Notes: generated from the sequence alone by a model not told the origin. A stretch of DNA of 64,000 bases from Opitutus sp. (GCA_024998815.1 JACEUQ010000003.1:124001-188000); one strand, 5' to 3'; shown: positions 1 to 9,043, counted from the first letter of the stretch. Program-made: numbers and translations.

Positions 1-461
1 ACCTCGCCGAGGAAGACCACAAGGAGATCGAGGCCTCCAAGTTCGGCCTCTCCTACATCGCTCTCGATGGTAACATCGCCTGCTTGGTCAACGGTGCCGG
101 CCTGGCCATGAGCACCATGGACATCATCAAGCACTACGGCGGCAACCCGGCCAACTTCCTCGATGTCGGCGGTGGCGCCACCAAGGACCAGGTCATCGCC
201 GCGTTCAAAATCATCCTCGGTGATACCAACGTGAAGGGTATTTTTGTTAACATTTTCGGCGGCATCATGGACTGCAACGTCATCGCCACCGGCATCGTCG
301 AAGCCGTGAAGGAAGTCGGCCTCAAGCTGCCGCTCGTTGTGCGCCTCGAAGGCAACAACGTCGCCACCGGCAAGGCCACCCTCGCCGCCTCCGGTTTGTC
401 ATTGGTTTCCGGTGACACCATGGCCGACGCCGCCCAGAAGATCGTCAAACTCGTCGCCTGA
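1..461 (+). CDS. sucC: Succinyl-CoA synthetase beta subunit, C-terminal part
   Basis: C-terminal 152 residues of the ADP/GDP-forming succinate-CoA ligase beta chain, which with SucD interconverts succinyl-CoA and succinate in the TCA cycle. The frame is open from base 3 and stops at TGA 459-461. Visible family features are the ligase-domain segment [11 protein letters not shown], the glycine-rich loop FLDVGGGA, the segment IFVNIFGGI, and the closing [12 protein letters not shown]. The ATP-grasp half lies outside the window. sucD follows 113 bp downstream on the same strand, the usual sucCD order. Nothing suggests damage; it is partial only because the window starts inside it. Confidence 0.96.
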   Translation, partial: LAEEDHKEIEASKFGLSYIALDGNIACLVNGAGLAMSTMDIIKHYGGNPANFLDVGGGATKDQVIAAFKIILGDTNVKGIFVNIFGGIMDCNVIATGIVEAVKEVGLKLPLVVRLEGNNVATGKATLAASGLSLVSGDTMADAAQKIVKLVA

Positions 462-574
462 ATAAAACAAGACGTCAGCAGTCTGAAATCAGTTGCAATG
501 AAAGACCCTGTCTAACGTCGCCCCCGACGTCCGCCTTCTGACTTCTGCTCGCTGACCTCTGATCCTTTAAAACC

Positions 575-1498
575 ATGTCTATTCTCATCACTCCCTCGAC
601 CAAGATTCTCGTGCAAGGCATCACCGGCGACTTCGGTGGCCGCCACGCCAAGCTCTCTCTCGACTACGGCACTCAGATCGTCGCCGGCGTCACCCCCGGC
701 AAGGGCGGCCTGTTCTTCGAACACGGCACCCACAAGGTGCCCATTTTCAACTCCGTGGCCGACGCCGTCGCCGCCACCGGTGCAACGGTCGCCGTCGTCT
801 ACGTGCCGCCGCCCTTCGCAGGCGACGCCATTTTGGAAGGCGTTGACGCCGGCCTCGACCTCGTGGTCGCCATCACCGAGGGCATTCCGATCAAGGACAT
901 GATCCGCGTGAAGCGCGCCATCACCGGCAGCAAGACCCGCCTGGTCGGCCCGAACTGCCCTGGCGTCGTCACCCCCGGCACCGGCCCGGATTCCACCGGC
1001 GGCTGCCGCATCGGCATCGCTCCCGGCTACATTCACAAGAAGGGCCACGTCGGCGTGGTTTCCCGCTCCGGCACGCTCACCTACGAGGCGGTATTCCAAC
1101 TCACATCCAAGGGCATCGGCCAGTCCACCGCGGTGGGCATCGGCGGCGACCCGGTCAACGGCACCAGCCACCTCGATATCATCAAACTGTTCAACGAAGA
1201 CCCGGACACGCACGCCATCATCCTGATCGGCGAAATTGGCGGCAACGCCGAGGTCGAGGCTGCCCGTTGGATCAAGGCCAACTGCAAAAAGCCGGTGGCT
1301 GGTTTCATCGCCGGTGCGACTGCTCCCGCGGGCCGTCGTATGGGCCACGCCGGCGCCATCGTCGGTGGTGTTGAAGACACCGCAGCGGCCAAGATCGCAG
1401 TGTTTAAAGAGTGCGGCATCGAGGTTGCCGAAACTCCCTCCGACATGGCCGACGCGCTCCTGCGCGCCGCCAAGGTCAAGGGCGTCACCCTGAGCTAA
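575..1498 (+). CDS. sucD: Succinyl-CoA synthetase alpha subunit
   Basis: 307 aa, normal family length. The alpha subunit binds CoA and carries the phosphohistidine intermediate of succinyl-CoA synthetase. An N-terminal CoA-binding Rossmann domain ([15 protein letters not shown]) is followed by the ligase domain. His258 in [13 protein letters not shown] matches the active-site phosphohistidine; the segment [11 protein letters not shown] is also typical. The ATG at 575 is the only sensible start, giving the expected short N-terminus before the first beta strand. No Shine-Dalgarno motif precedes it. The gene ends in a strong intrinsic terminator, so sucCD is probably the end of its transcription unit. 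Confidence 0.97.
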   Translation: MSILITPSTKILVQGITGDFGGRHAKLSLDYGTQIVAGVTPGKGGLFFEHGTHKVPIFNSVADAVAATGATVAVVYVPPPFAGDAILEGVDAGLDLVVAITEGIPIKDMIRVKRAITGSKTRLVGPNCPGVVTPGTGPDSTGGCRIGIAPGYIHKKGHVGVVSRSGTLTYEAVFQLTSKGIGQSTAVGIGGDPVNGTSHLDIIKLFNEDPDTHAIILIGEIGGNAEVEAARWIKANCKKPVAGFIAGATAPAGRRMGHAGAIVGGVEDTAAAKIAVFKECGIEVAETPSDMADALLRAAKVKGVTLS

Positions 1499-1540
1499 AC
1501 CTTAAGATCGGAACGAGAGCTCCTCGATCCGTTAAACGAA

Positions 1541-1571
1541 AAGGCCGCGCGAGAAGCGCGGCCTTTTTTTT
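1541..1571 (+). terminator. Intrinsic terminator after sucD
   Basis: A perfect GC-rich stem (AAGGCCGCGC / GCGCGGCCTT) with a 5-nt loop is followed directly by a run of T. It lies 43 bp after the sucD stop codon. Confidence 0.93.
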
Positions 1572-1604
1572 GTGTGGGCGACGGGCCGTGCCCGACCACC
1601 CTGA

Positions 1605-1717
1605 CGAACGAGAAAGATTAAGAGGAAAGAGAAAGAACCCAACGTCGGCGCAGACACCACAAAGGGCGTCCCGCCACTATCTTTCTCGTTCCTCTTTATC
1701 TTAATCGTTCTCTTCCG
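1605..1717. repeat. Purine/pyrimidine hairpin repeat (family D), full copy
   Basis: An almost pure G/A arm (about 1605-1637) is mirrored by a C/T arm (about 1679-1717), with a spacer containing GGGCGTCCCGCC. The arms are imperfectly complementary and would fold into a long hairpin. The same design occurs at 5039-5138, and single C/T arms occur at 50296-50331 and 59128-59162. It sits between the convergent ends of sucD and the HtrA gene. No coding content. Confidence 0.6.
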
Positions 1718-1736
1718 AATTTCCGCCCTCAGACAA

Positions 1737-3173
1737 TCACTTCATGTTGAGGGTCAGGTAGCGCATCACGCCTCGGTACTGCACGAGCAAGGCGTTCAGG
1801 CCCGGCCGCAACGCTGCGGAGGCACTGGGCACATCGGTCACCGGACGCCGGTTAATCTCCACGATCACCACGCCGGGGACGAGGATGTTGGCGTAGGGGG
1901 AGCTTTCGTTCACCGCCGTAACCACCACCCCGTTCTCCACCCGTTGGTCGAGTTTGAACTGGGTGCGCAGTTCCTCATCGAGGGTCTTGATCGTGACTCC
2001 GGGGATCAGCTCGGTGGTAGACTCGGCGCGCTCGTCCAAACTGCCCACCTTGACCTTGAAGGTCTTCTCCTTGCCGTCCCGCAGCACGGTCACGCTAACC
2101 TCGGTTCCGGGGATGATCTGCGCGATATTGAGGCGCAACGACAGCTGCGACTCCACGGGGCGCGTGCCCACCTTTAAGATGACATCGTTGCGCTTGAGGC
2201 CGGCTTTGGCGGCAGGCGAGTCCTTGATCACATCGGTGACCAACACGCCCTTGATGTCGCGCTCCACGCCGAGGCTTTCCGCCAACTTGGCATCGAGGTT
2301 CTGGCCGCCCACACCGAGGTAACCGCGCTGCACCTTGCCGGTGGCCACTAAGCTGTTGAGAATCGACACCGCCAGATTGGTCGGCACGGCGAAACCGATG
2401 CCAATGTTGCCGCCGTTTCCGCCGGACAAAATCGCACTATTGAGCCCGATCAGGCGCCCCTTGGCATCGACCAGCGCCCCACCCGAGTTGCCTTGGTTAA
2501 TGGCGGCGTCGGTCTGAATGAAGTTCTCGTAACCGGCGATGTGGTCGTTGGACAAAATGCCCACGTCGGTGCGGCCGAGGGCCGAGACGATGCCCATGGT
2601 CACCGTCTGGCCCACACCCAGCGGGTTGCCGACCGCGAAAACGATGTCGCCCACGCGCAACTTGTCGCTGTCGGCCACGGTGGCCACGGGCAGGTTTCCC
2701 GCGTCAATCTTGATGACGGCGACGTCGGTTTTCTCGTCGGTGCCAATCACCTTGGCGACAAACTCGCGGCCATCGGCCAGCAAGACCTTGAGCTCGTCTG
2801 CACCGGCAACGACATGATTGTTGGTCAAAATGTAGCCGCCGGGAGAGATGATCACCCCGGAACCCAGCTCCTGCTCCTTGCGCTCACGCTCGGGTGCGCC
2901 GCTGTTATCGCCAAACAACTGGCGAAAGAACGGGTCGAGGCGCAGGCGTTCGCGCACGATCTTGGTGGAATAAACCGAAACGACGGCCTTCTGCACCGGT
3001 TCAATCACGTCGGCGTAGCTCACCAACTGGCGTCCGGAACCGTCGCCGATCGAGGAGGAATCAAATTTGATGTCCGGCTTGGCCCCAATCGGCTTTTCCT
3101 GGGCATAGCCGGGAGAGAACAGCGAGCTGGCCAAAACAAAGACAACGGTACGAGTAAGTAGATTGGTTTTCAT
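1737..3173 (-). CDS. htrA: HtrA/Do-family periplasmic serine endoprotease
   Basis: 478 aa from ATG 3173. Predicted periplasmic chaperone-protease for misfolded envelope proteins. The N-terminus is a Sec signal peptide (MKTNLLTRTVVFVLASS, cleavage near GYA-QE). The trypsin-like domain has the complete triad His120 (LTNNHVV), Asp150 (KTDVAVI) and Ser230 (NQGNSGGAL). A clear PDZ domain covers roughly 265-360 (YLGVGGQNLD to KVKVGSL) and a shorter second PDZ-like region follows. The frame stays open upstream to about 3536, but that part only translates hairpin repeats, so the signal-peptide ATG is chosen. No Shine-Dalgarno motif is seen. DegP, DegQ and DegS type cannot be separated from sequence alone; a soluble two-PDZ Do form is likeliest. 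Confidence 0.93.
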   Translation of the reverse strand: MKTNLLTRTVVFVLASSLFSPGYAQEKPIGAKPDIKFDSSSIGDGSGRQLVSYADVIEPVQKAVVSVYSTKIVRERLRLDPFFRQLFGDNSGAPERERKEQELGSGVIISPGGYILTNNHVVAGADELKVLLADGREFVAKVIGTDEKTDVAVIKIDAGNLPVATVADSDKLRVGDIVFAVGNPLGVGQTVTMGIVSALGRTDVGILSNDHIAGYENFIQTDAAINQGNSGGALVDAKGRLIGLNSAILSGGNGGNIGIGFAVPTNLAVSILNSLVATGKVQRGYLGVGGQNLDAKLAESLGVERDIKGVLVTDVIKDSPAAKAGLKRNDVILKVGTRPVESQLSLRLNIAQIIPGTEVSVTVLRDGKEKTFKVKVGSLDERAESTTELIPGVTIKTLDEELRTQFKLDQRVENGVVVTAVNESSPYANILVPGVVIVEINRRPVTDVPSASAALRPGLNALLVQYRGVMRYLTLNMK

Positions 3174-3301
3174 GGACAGGGAGGTGACAAACCCAAGGGA
3201 AGGATTGTTCCATCGCAAGATTTTGGCGGCTGGCACCAGCCGGAACCCCGCGCCGCCTCGTCGAAAGTAGCGCCGGCTTCCAGTCTGCTTTAGGCGGTAT
3301 T

Positions 3302-3605
3302 TTCGGATACAGACTGGAAGTCTGCGCGCCCCCAGCCCCCTAATAAAAGTGTCACCTATTAGGTGACACTGCCTTGGCCTTTGGAGCCAAACTCCGGATA
3401 CAGACTGGAAGTCTGCGCGCCCCCAGCCCCCTGATAAAGTGTCACCTATTAGGTGACACTGCCTTGGTCTTTGGGGCCAAACTCCGGATACAGACTGGAA
3501 GTCTGCGCGCCCCCAGCCCCCTAATAAAAGTGTCACCTATTAGGTGACACTGCCTTGGTCTTTGGAGCAAAACTCCGGATGCAGACTGGAAGTCTGCGCT
3601 ACTTT
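3302..3605. repeat. Tandem array of about 90-bp units built from two hairpins
   Basis: Three full units and one partial unit, period 90-91 bp. Each holds the element CAGACTGGAAGTCTGCGC (palindrome A), a spacer CCCCCAGCCCCCTAATAAA, then palindrome C (arms GTGTCACCTA and TAGGTGACAC around one T) at 3349-3369, 3439-3459 and 3530-3550, then TTTGG(A/G)GCCAAACTCC. That last segment matches the end of the 459-bp element described at 52816-53274. The fourth, partial unit ends in GCGCTACTTTTGCAT just before the FAH gene. Frames through the array are open but are not genes. Confidence 0.9.
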
Positions 3606-3621
3606 TGCATCCGCTCCCTGC

Positions 3622-4416
3622 ATGCGCCTTATCCGTCACCTCACACCCTCCGGCCCCGCCTACGCCGCGCTCCAACCCGACGGTACCGCCGTGGAAATCA
3701 GTGGCGATCCGCTGGCTAACACCCACCGGCTCACCGGGCGCGTCGTCGCCCAGGGTAAGCGCCTCGCGCCTGTTGTCCCCACGGCGATCATCGGGGTCGG
3801 GCTCAACTACGCACGCCACGCAGCCGAGGGAGGCAAAGGCCCTCCCGAGCGCCCCATTTGGTTCATGAAACTGCCCGGCAGCGTACAAAACCCCGGCGAC
3901 CCGATTCGCCTGCCGCGCCTCCAGCCCACCGAAAAACCCGACTACGAGGCCGAATTCGCTATCGTGCTCGGCCGCGATTGCCGCGACGCCACCCGCGAGA
4001 ACGCGTTATCCTATGTTCTTGGTTACACCTGCGCTAACGACGTTTCGGCCCGCGACTGGCAACGCGACTGGAGCGGCAGCCAGTGGTGCCACGCCAAGAG
4101 CTTCGATACCTTTTGCCCGCTCGGCCCGGTGCTTGTCACCCCCGACGAGCTGACCACCCCCAACGCCCTGCGCATCCGCTCCGTGCTCAACGGCACGGTC
4201 ATGCAGGACTCCTCCACCGCCGACATGATCTTCGATGTCGCCGCGTTGATCGTGTTCCTGAGCGCTGACAAGACACTGCCCGCCGGCACCGTTATCCTGA
4301 CCGGCACCCCTGAAGGCGTAGGCTTTGCGCGCAAACCACCGGTGTGGTTGCGCTCGGGTGACACCATTAGCGTGGAGATCGAAGGCATCGGCACGCTGAG
4401 TAATCCGGTGGAGTAG
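3622..4416 (+). CDS. Fumarylacetoacetate hydrolase (FAH) family protein
   Basis: 264 aa from ATG 3622. The family includes 2-hydroxyhepta-2,4-diene-1,7-dioate isomerases, acylpyruvases and oxaloacetate decarboxylases acting on beta-dicarbonyl acids with Mg2+ or Mn2+. Visible motifs are VGLNYARHA, PIWFMKLPGSV, DYEAEFAIVLGRDCRD (metal-binding acidic residues), GYTCANDVSARDWQ, WCHAKSFDTFCPLGP and the closing LTGTPEGVGFARKPP, in the order expected for a complete single-domain member. The frame is open to 3544, but those 26 codons translate repeat DNA and lack family similarity. It stands alone between repeats, so the substrate cannot be told from context. Confidence 0.9.
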   Translation: MRLIRHLTPSGPAYAALQPDGTAVEISGDPLANTHRLTGRVVAQGKRLAPVVPTAIIGVGLNYARHAAEGGKGPPERPIWFMKLPGSVQNPGDPIRLPRLQPTEKPDYEAEFAIVLGRDCRDATRENALSYVLGYTCANDVSARDWQRDWSGSQWCHAKSFDTFCPLGPVLVTPDELTTPNALRIRSVLNGTVMQDSSTADMIFDVAALIVFLSADKTLPAGTVILTGTPEGVGFARKPPVWLRSGDTISVEIEGIGTLSNPVE

Positions 4417-4533
4417 CGTTCGCACGCAGCGCGGCGGACGCAGGCAGCGCGGCAAGATTTTACGCGAGGCCACGGCTTGGTTTTGCGGCTTGCACGCGAA
4501 ACGCCACGTTTAAACCTCTTCAGCACCACCCTC

Positions 4534-4989
4534 ATGAAAATTACCCTCAGTCTACTGGCACTCCTTCTTGCGATCGTTTCTCCCGGTGCGTCCGTGACAC
4601 TTCACGCGGCCGACCAACCCCAAGCCGACAGTGAAGACTCCGAACTGGGGGATGCGATGTCCGCCATGAACTCAGCATTCAAAAAGCTGAAACGCCAGGT
4701 GGCCGATCCCGCGCAAAACGAGGCCTCGTTGGCCTTGGTCGTCAAATTGCGTAAGGCCTGCGTCGATTCCACCCAACATGTGCCCATCAAGGTCGGCCGC
4801 CTGCCCGCCGCCGAGCAGGCTGCGGCGAAACTCGCCTATCAGGACAAAATGCAGAAGCTCCTTGCCACTATGGACGAGCTGGCGGCCGCGCTTAAAGCCG
4901 GTAAAAACGACGTCGCTGCCAACCTCCTCAAAGAGCTCCACGATCAGGAAGAAGCCGGCCACAAGGAGTTTCGCTCCAAGAAGAAATAG
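4534..4989 (+). CDS. Cytochrome b562-like periplasmic protein
   Basis: 151 aa starting at ATG 4534, which begins a clear signal peptide (MKITLSLLALLLAIVSPG, with a likely cleavage after LHA). The mature part is almost entirely helical and charged, compatible with the four-helix bundle of the cytochrome b562 family. The first helix has LGDAMSAMNSAFKKLKR, where a Met could be the axial heme ligand; the last has EEAGHKEFRSKKK, with His in the position of the C-terminal heme His. Heme binding is an inference from these two positions. An upstream in-frame TTG at 4477 would add 19 residues ahead of the signal peptide and is rejected. Confidence 0.72.
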   Translation: MKITLSLLALLLAIVSPGASVTLHAADQPQADSEDSELGDAMSAMNSAFKKLKRQVADPAQNEASLALVVKLRKACVDSTQHVPIKVGRLPAAEQAAAKLAYQDKMQKLLATMDELAAALKAGKNDVAANLLKELHDQEEAGHKEFRSKKK

Positions 4990-5038
4990 GCCTAAGCCGG
5001 ATTCGCCTTTGCCGGAGGGGCGCAAAGGGGAAGAGCCA

Positions 5039-5138
5039 GAAAACGAGTAGGAGTAAGAGTAAGAGCAGGATTTCCGCCCCAGAGGCCGTCCCGCCGCAAT
5101 CGTTCTCGTTCTCTTACTCCTACTCGTTCTCGTTCTCT
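5039..5138. repeat. Purine/pyrimidine hairpin repeat (family D), full copy
   Basis: G/A arm GAGTAGGAGTAAGAGTAAGA (about 5046-5065) and C/T arm CTCTTACTCCTACTCGTTCT (about 5110-5130) are complementary over most of their length. The loop carries CCGCCCCAGAGGCCGTCCCGCC. It lies between the convergent ends of the cytochrome b562-like gene and metW, so it may act as a bidirectional end structure; that function is inference. Confidence 0.7.
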
Positions 5139-5161
5139 CGCCCGCCTTTTCCTCCGGCCCC

Positions 5162-5770
5162 TCAACGCGTGAGGTCGTAGAGCGCGTAGCCGGCGAACAA
5201 ATTGGGTGCGAAGCGGCAGGTGGTTTTCCAATCGCCGTGCAAATGCGCGCTCCTCGCGATCCGCAGCTCGCGCAGCGCACAAAAATCCTCGAAGTCGGCG
5301 ATCGTCGCCGGGTTGCTTGGCCGACTCTCATACCAGGCCGTGGTGTAAACGGAGTTGCGCGGCTTGCGGCCCCGAAAAAACGCGGCCGTGCGGTTTTTCC
5401 AATAGCCGTGGTTCACAAAGCCCACCGTCACCGTACGGCCAATACGCAGCGCTTGCTCAATGATCGCGCCCGGGTCGGGTAACTCTTCCAAGGTGCGCGA
5501 GCAAATCACCCGGTCGAAGTGGTTCTCGGGCAGCGCGCGCATGAGCGCCATCATGTCGCCCTGATAGGCGGTGAGCCCGCGGCGCACGCAGGCGGAGATT
5601 TTGTCGAAATCGAGGTCCACGCCGACGGCATGCACCTGCTTGGTGTGCACGAGGTATTCCAGAAGCACGCCGCGCCCGCAGCCCAGGTCGAGCACCCGCG
5701 AACCGGGTTCGACCCAGTCGGCGATGATCTGCATATCGACCGTGCGTTTGAGGTGGGAGTGGCGAGACAT
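5162..5770 (-). CDS. metW: MetW methionine biosynthesis protein
   Basis: 202 aa. Class I methyltransferase-fold protein of the MetW family, which partners homoserine O-acetyltransferase MetX in the acylation step of methionine synthesis. The SAM-binding loop VLDLGCGRGVLLEYL is near residue 26, followed by VGVDLDFDKISAC, the stretch DRVICSRTLEELPDP and the typical VGFVNHGYWKNR. Length matches the family. It lies 49 bp downstream of metX on the same strand, the conserved metX-metW order. The ATG at 5770 is used; an internal Met at residue 13 (MQIIADW) would also leave the whole domain intact. Confidence 0.95.
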   Translation of the reverse strand: MSRHSHLKRTVDMQIIADWVEPGSRVLDLGCGRGVLLEYLVHTKQVHAVGVDLDFDKISACVRRGLTAYQGDMMALMRALPENHFDRVICSRTLEELPDPGAIIEQALRIGRTVTVGFVNHGYWKNRTAAFFRGRKPRNSVYTTAWYESRPSNPATIADFEDFCALRELRIARSAHLHGDWKTTCRFAPNLFAGYALYDLTR

Positions 5771-5819
5771 GAGTGGGAGCGGCAGCGGGCTGTGGCTGCG
5801 GACTTAAAAACGGCGTGAG

Positions 5820-7073
5820 TTAGTTAAGAAAACCGCGCACCAGATCGTAGATTTGCGGGGACTCGAGCAGGAAGGAATCGTGGCCGAGGTCGGTGGAGAG
5901 TTCGGCGTAACTCACGCGTTTACCGGCGCGCAGCAGGGCGAGGGCGATGGCGCGGTTCTGCTCCGGCGGGAACAACCAGTCGCTGGTAAAGCCCACCACG
6001 AGCGTGGCGCCCTGCACTGAGGCAAAAGCCTGTTCGAGGGACCCGTGGGTGGCAGCGAGGTCGAACTGGTCGAGGGCGCGCGTGATGTAGAGGTACGAGT
6101 TTGCGTCAAAGCGGTTAATAAAACTCTGCCCTTGATAACGCAGGTAGCTCTCCACCTCGAAGCGCACGTCAAAGGTCACGGCGGGCGAAACCGGGTCGAT
6201 GCCCTCCATCGACAAACCCGACGCTTCGTTGGCGGCGACTGCCGCGATGGCCTCGCTGGTTGCGGGCGCGCTGGCGAGGGACGTGGGCTTGTGGTGGGGG
6301 GCGACGGCCTTGCGACCGAATTTGCGGTCCATCGAGGCGTCGGAAAGGTAGGTGATGTGCGCCATCATACGCGCGATCGCCAGGCCCACACGCGGACCGC
6401 CGCCCTTGGGATAATAGCCGTGGTTCCACTCGGGGTCTTGGAGGATCGCTTGGCGGCCCACCTCGTTGAAGGCGATGGCCTGCGCGCCTTCGCGGGCGGT
6501 CGTGGCCATGGCGAGCGCGCGTTGCACGAAGGCGGGGTATTCGAGACTCCATTGCAGCACCTGCATGCCGCCCATCGAACCGCCAATGACGGCGTACAGG
6601 CTGCGCACGCCTAGGGAGTCGAGCCAGCGCTTCTGGGTGCGCACCATGTCGCGGATGGTGACCGCAGGAAACGTGATCCCGTAGGCTTGGCCGGTGCGCG
6701 GGTCGATAGACGACGGGCCGGTGGAGCCCTGACAGCCGCCGATCACATTGGCGCAGAGAACGAAAAACTTGTTAGTATCAACCGCCTTGCTCGGGCCAAT
6801 GAGGTTGTTCCACCAGCCGGGCTTTTTGTCGGTGAGGGCGTGGATGCCCGCGCAGTGGTGGTCGCCGGAGAGGGCGTGACAGACCAACACGGCGTTATCG
6901 CCGGTGGCGTTGAGCCGCCCGTAGGTCTCGTAACGCAGGGTAAAACCGGGGATAGCCAACCCGTTGTCAAAAGTGAACGGGGAGGCAGAAACGAAGTCGC
7001 GTGGCTCAACGAGGCCGACCTCTCCGGGTTCGGAGCGGGCTGACGTGTGGAGATCGGCGGAGGCATCGTTCAT
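5820..7073 (-). CDS. metX: Homoserine O-acetyltransferase
   Basis: 417 aa from ATG 7073. Alpha/beta-hydrolase that acylates homoserine at the start of the methionine branch, feeding O-acetylhomoserine to sulfhydrylation or cystathionine formation. The nucleophile elbow is GGSMGGMQ; the C-terminal Asp lies in TSDWLFPPEQ and His in DLGHDSFLLE. The segment VCHALSGDHHCAG and the long lid insertion are typical of MetX rather than MetA. A GTG at 7103 would add ten residues without family support. metW follows 49 bp downstream. No SAM riboswitch was recognised in the short leader. Acetyl versus succinyl specificity cannot be proven from sequence. Confidence 0.95.
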   Translation of the reverse strand: MNDASADLHTSARSEPGEVGLVEPRDFVSASPFTFDNGLAIPGFTLRYETYGRLNATGDNAVLVCHALSGDHHCAGIHALTDKKPGWWNNLIGPSKAVDTNKFFVLCANVIGGCQGSTGPSSIDPRTGQAYGITFPAVTIRDMVRTQKRWLDSLGVRSLYAVIGGSMGGMQVLQWSLEYPAFVQRALAMATTAREGAQAIAFNEVGRQAILQDPEWNHGYYPKGGGPRVGLAIARMMAHITYLSDASMDRKFGRKAVAPHHKPTSLASAPATSEAIAAVAANEASGLSMEGIDPVSPAVTFDVRFEVESYLRYQGQSFINRFDANSYLYITRALDQFDLAATHGSLEQAFASVQGATLVVGFTSDWLFPPEQNRAIALALLRAGKRVSYAELSTDLGHDSFLLESPQIYDLVRGFLN

Positions 7074-7210
7074 GGCAGTGAAGGCAGCCAAACAACGGTT
7101 CACTGGGAAAATGGCAAGGAGTGAGAAAAAGCAGGTGCGGTCGGGGGGGGGCGTGGGGCGTGGCTGAGTCGGGCAAGGGCGGGTCCACCTCCGTATGGAC
7201 TGGTTCGAGA

Positions 7211-7334
7211 AAAGTAGCGCAGACTTCCAGTCTGCCTCCGTGCCTCAACCCAGCCGAGTAAACCAGCCGCCCCGAGCAGACTGGAAGTCTGCGCTACTTT
7301 TTTCGATCCCGGACGACACGGCGGTCGTCCCTCC
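7211..7334. repeat. Palindromic repeat family A, full unit with tail
   Basis: The left arm AAAGTAGCGCAGACTTCCAG begins at 7211 and its complement ends with GCGCTACTTT at 7300; each arm is itself a small palindrome. The unit is followed by the conserved tail CGATCCCGGACGACACGG, which contains a second hairpin ending GTCGTCCCTCC. Similar tails occur at 50574-50604, 56992-57022 and 59095-59124. The preceding GGGTCCACCTCCGTATGGAC resembles sequence before the 50392 copy. The G9 tract at 7143-7151 lies just upstream. Confidence 0.88.
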
Positions 7335-7455
7335 GACATCGCGCTCCCACTCGTTCACTCCGCTAAGTCGGCCTCCGCCCCGTCCTCCGTCTGGCCAACG
7401 CAGTTCCCCAACACCGCAGCTCGACGGACGGCTGGCGTTGCGCGAGGTTGGGCGC

Positions 7456-8997
7456 ATGGCTCAAAACGATTTTTCCGACGGTAAGCGGGATCGCGTGGAC
7501 GGGAATGACGTTAAGCCCGTGCCCTCGCCCGCGCGTTCCACCGGTGGCGGCTGGCGGCTGGAGCATTCGTATGCGCTCTTGCCTGCCGCGTTCAGGACCG
7601 AGGTGCTACCGTCCACCGTGCACGCCCCGCAGCTCGCCTTGTTTAACCACCGGCTGGCGCGGGAGCTGGGGCTGGATGCGGACGTGCTGGCCGGAGCGGA
7701 AGGCGCGGCTGTGTTTGCGGGCAATCAACTGCCGCCGGGGGCCAAGCCGCTCGCGCAGGCTTATTCAGGCCACCAATACGGGCACTTCACCACGTTGGGC
7801 GACGGGCGCGCCATTCTGCTGGGCGAACAGATCACACCGACGGGCGCGCGCTACGACATTCAGCTCAAGGGCGCGGGGCCGACGCCGTTTTCACGGCGGG
7901 GAGATGGGCGGGCAGCGCTCGGGCCGATGTTGCGCGAATACATTATTAGCGAGGCGATGTCGGCGCTGGGAATACCGACTACCCGCAGCCTCGCGGTGGC
8001 CGCCACGGGCGAGCCGGTGTGGCGGCCCGACGCGCGTCCCGGCGCGGTTCTAACGCGAGTGGCGGCCAGCCACATCCGCGTGGGCACCTTTGCAGGGGCC
8101 GCGGCGCGCGGAAATACGGGCGAGTTGCGCGCGTTGGTCGATTACACGATTGCCCGGCATTACCCGAAGCTTCTGGAGGCGCCTAATCCTGCACTGGCGC
8201 TGCTTGAAGCCGTGGTGGAACGCCAAGCCGCGCTGGTGGCGCGCTGGATGCTCGTGGGCTTTGTGCACGGGGTGCTGAACACCGACAACGTGGCGCTTTC
8301 AGGCGAGACGATCGACTACGGCCCTTGCGCGTTTATCGACGCCTATGACCCGGCAACCGTGTTCAGCTCGATCGACCGGCACGGGCGCTACGCCTATGGC
8401 AACCAGCCGAAAATCACCCACTGGAACGTTACGCGGCTGGCCGAGGCTTTGCTCACGGAGCTGCACGAAGACGCGGACACCGCCGTGGCGCTGGCGCAAG
8501 AGGCGCTGGGGCGTTTTGAAGACCATTATCAAACCCACTGGCTGACGGGCATGCGGGGAAAATTGGGGCTGTTCAACGCTGAGGCCGAAGACACGGCGCT
8601 GGCGGAGGATTTGTTAACGTGGATGCACACGACGAAGGCCGACTTCACCAACACCTTCGCCGCCCTCAGCGACGGCACCGGGGCGAGTGGGATCGGCATC
8701 AGCGGAGCGGATACGCAGTTAACCGGCTGGTTGGGACGTTGGCGGCAGCGCCTGGCGCGGCAGGCACAAACCGAGGCCGAGTCGCTGCAGCTGCGGCAGG
8801 CGCACAACCCGGCGGTGATTGCGCGTAATCATCGTGTCGAGGCGGCGCTGGCTGCGGCCGAACAAGGCGATTTCGGCGTGTTGGAACGACTCCTCGCGGA
8901 CTTGGCCTCGCCCTATGATCACACGCGGACCGATCCACAGGCCCGCGAACCCGCGCCGCCTGGCGGGTCGGAGTACCGCACGTTTTGCGGAACCTGA
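7456..8997 (+). CDS. selO: SelO/YdiU-family protein AMPylase
   Basis: 513 aa from ATG 7456. SelO is a pseudokinase-fold enzyme that transfers AMP from ATP to protein hydroxyls and is linked to redox stress. Family blocks seen in order are AYSGHQYGHFTTLGDGRA, LKGAGPTPFSRRGDGRAALG, LREYIISEAM, the metal/active-site region HGVLNTDNVALSGETIDYGP, and the C-terminal FCGT. The C-terminal Cys occupies the position used by selenocysteine or cysteine in SelO proteins; here it is Cys. The frame is open to 7195 through a family A repeat and a G-tract, translating low-complexity residues, so that extension is rejected. No operon partner; htpG follows after a terminator-like hairpin. Confidence 0.94.
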   Translation: MAQNDFSDGKRDRVDGNDVKPVPSPARSTGGGWRLEHSYALLPAAFRTEVLPSTVHAPQLALFNHRLARELGLDADVLAGAEGAAVFAGNQLPPGAKPLAQAYSGHQYGHFTTLGDGRAILLGEQITPTGARYDIQLKGAGPTPFSRRGDGRAALGPMLREYIISEAMSALGIPTTRSLAVAATGEPVWRPDARPGAVLTRVAASHIRVGTFAGAAARGNTGELRALVDYTIARHYPKLLEAPNPALALLEAVVERQAALVARWMLVGFVHGVLNTDNVALSGETIDYGPCAFIDAYDPATVFSSIDRHGRYAYGNQPKITHWNVTRLAEALLTELHEDADTAVALAQEALGRFEDHYQTHWLTGMRGKLGLFNAEAEDTALAEDLLTWMHTTKADFTNTFAALSDGTGASGIGISGADTQLTGWLGRWRQRLARQAQTEAESLQLRQAHNPAVIARNHRVEAALAAAEQGDFGVLERLLADLASPYDHTRTDPQAREPAPPGGSEYRTFCGT

Positions 8998-9043
8998 GCC
9001 GGCTTATGCTAATAAGCTTATGAGTGGAGCTTTACGGCATCCT

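Noticed and set aside
3174-3536. N-terminal extension of the HtrA frame through the repeat array
   Set aside because: It translates tandem hairpin DNA into repeated peptides; the signal peptide at 3173 is the natural start.
3302-3605. Possible CRISPR array
   Set aside because: The units repeat along their whole 90-bp length with no unique spacers, and no cas genes are nearby.
7074-7195. SAM riboswitch in the metX leader
   Set aside because: The leader is short, G/C-tract rich and lacks any SAM-I, SAM-II or SAM-IV core that I can recognise.
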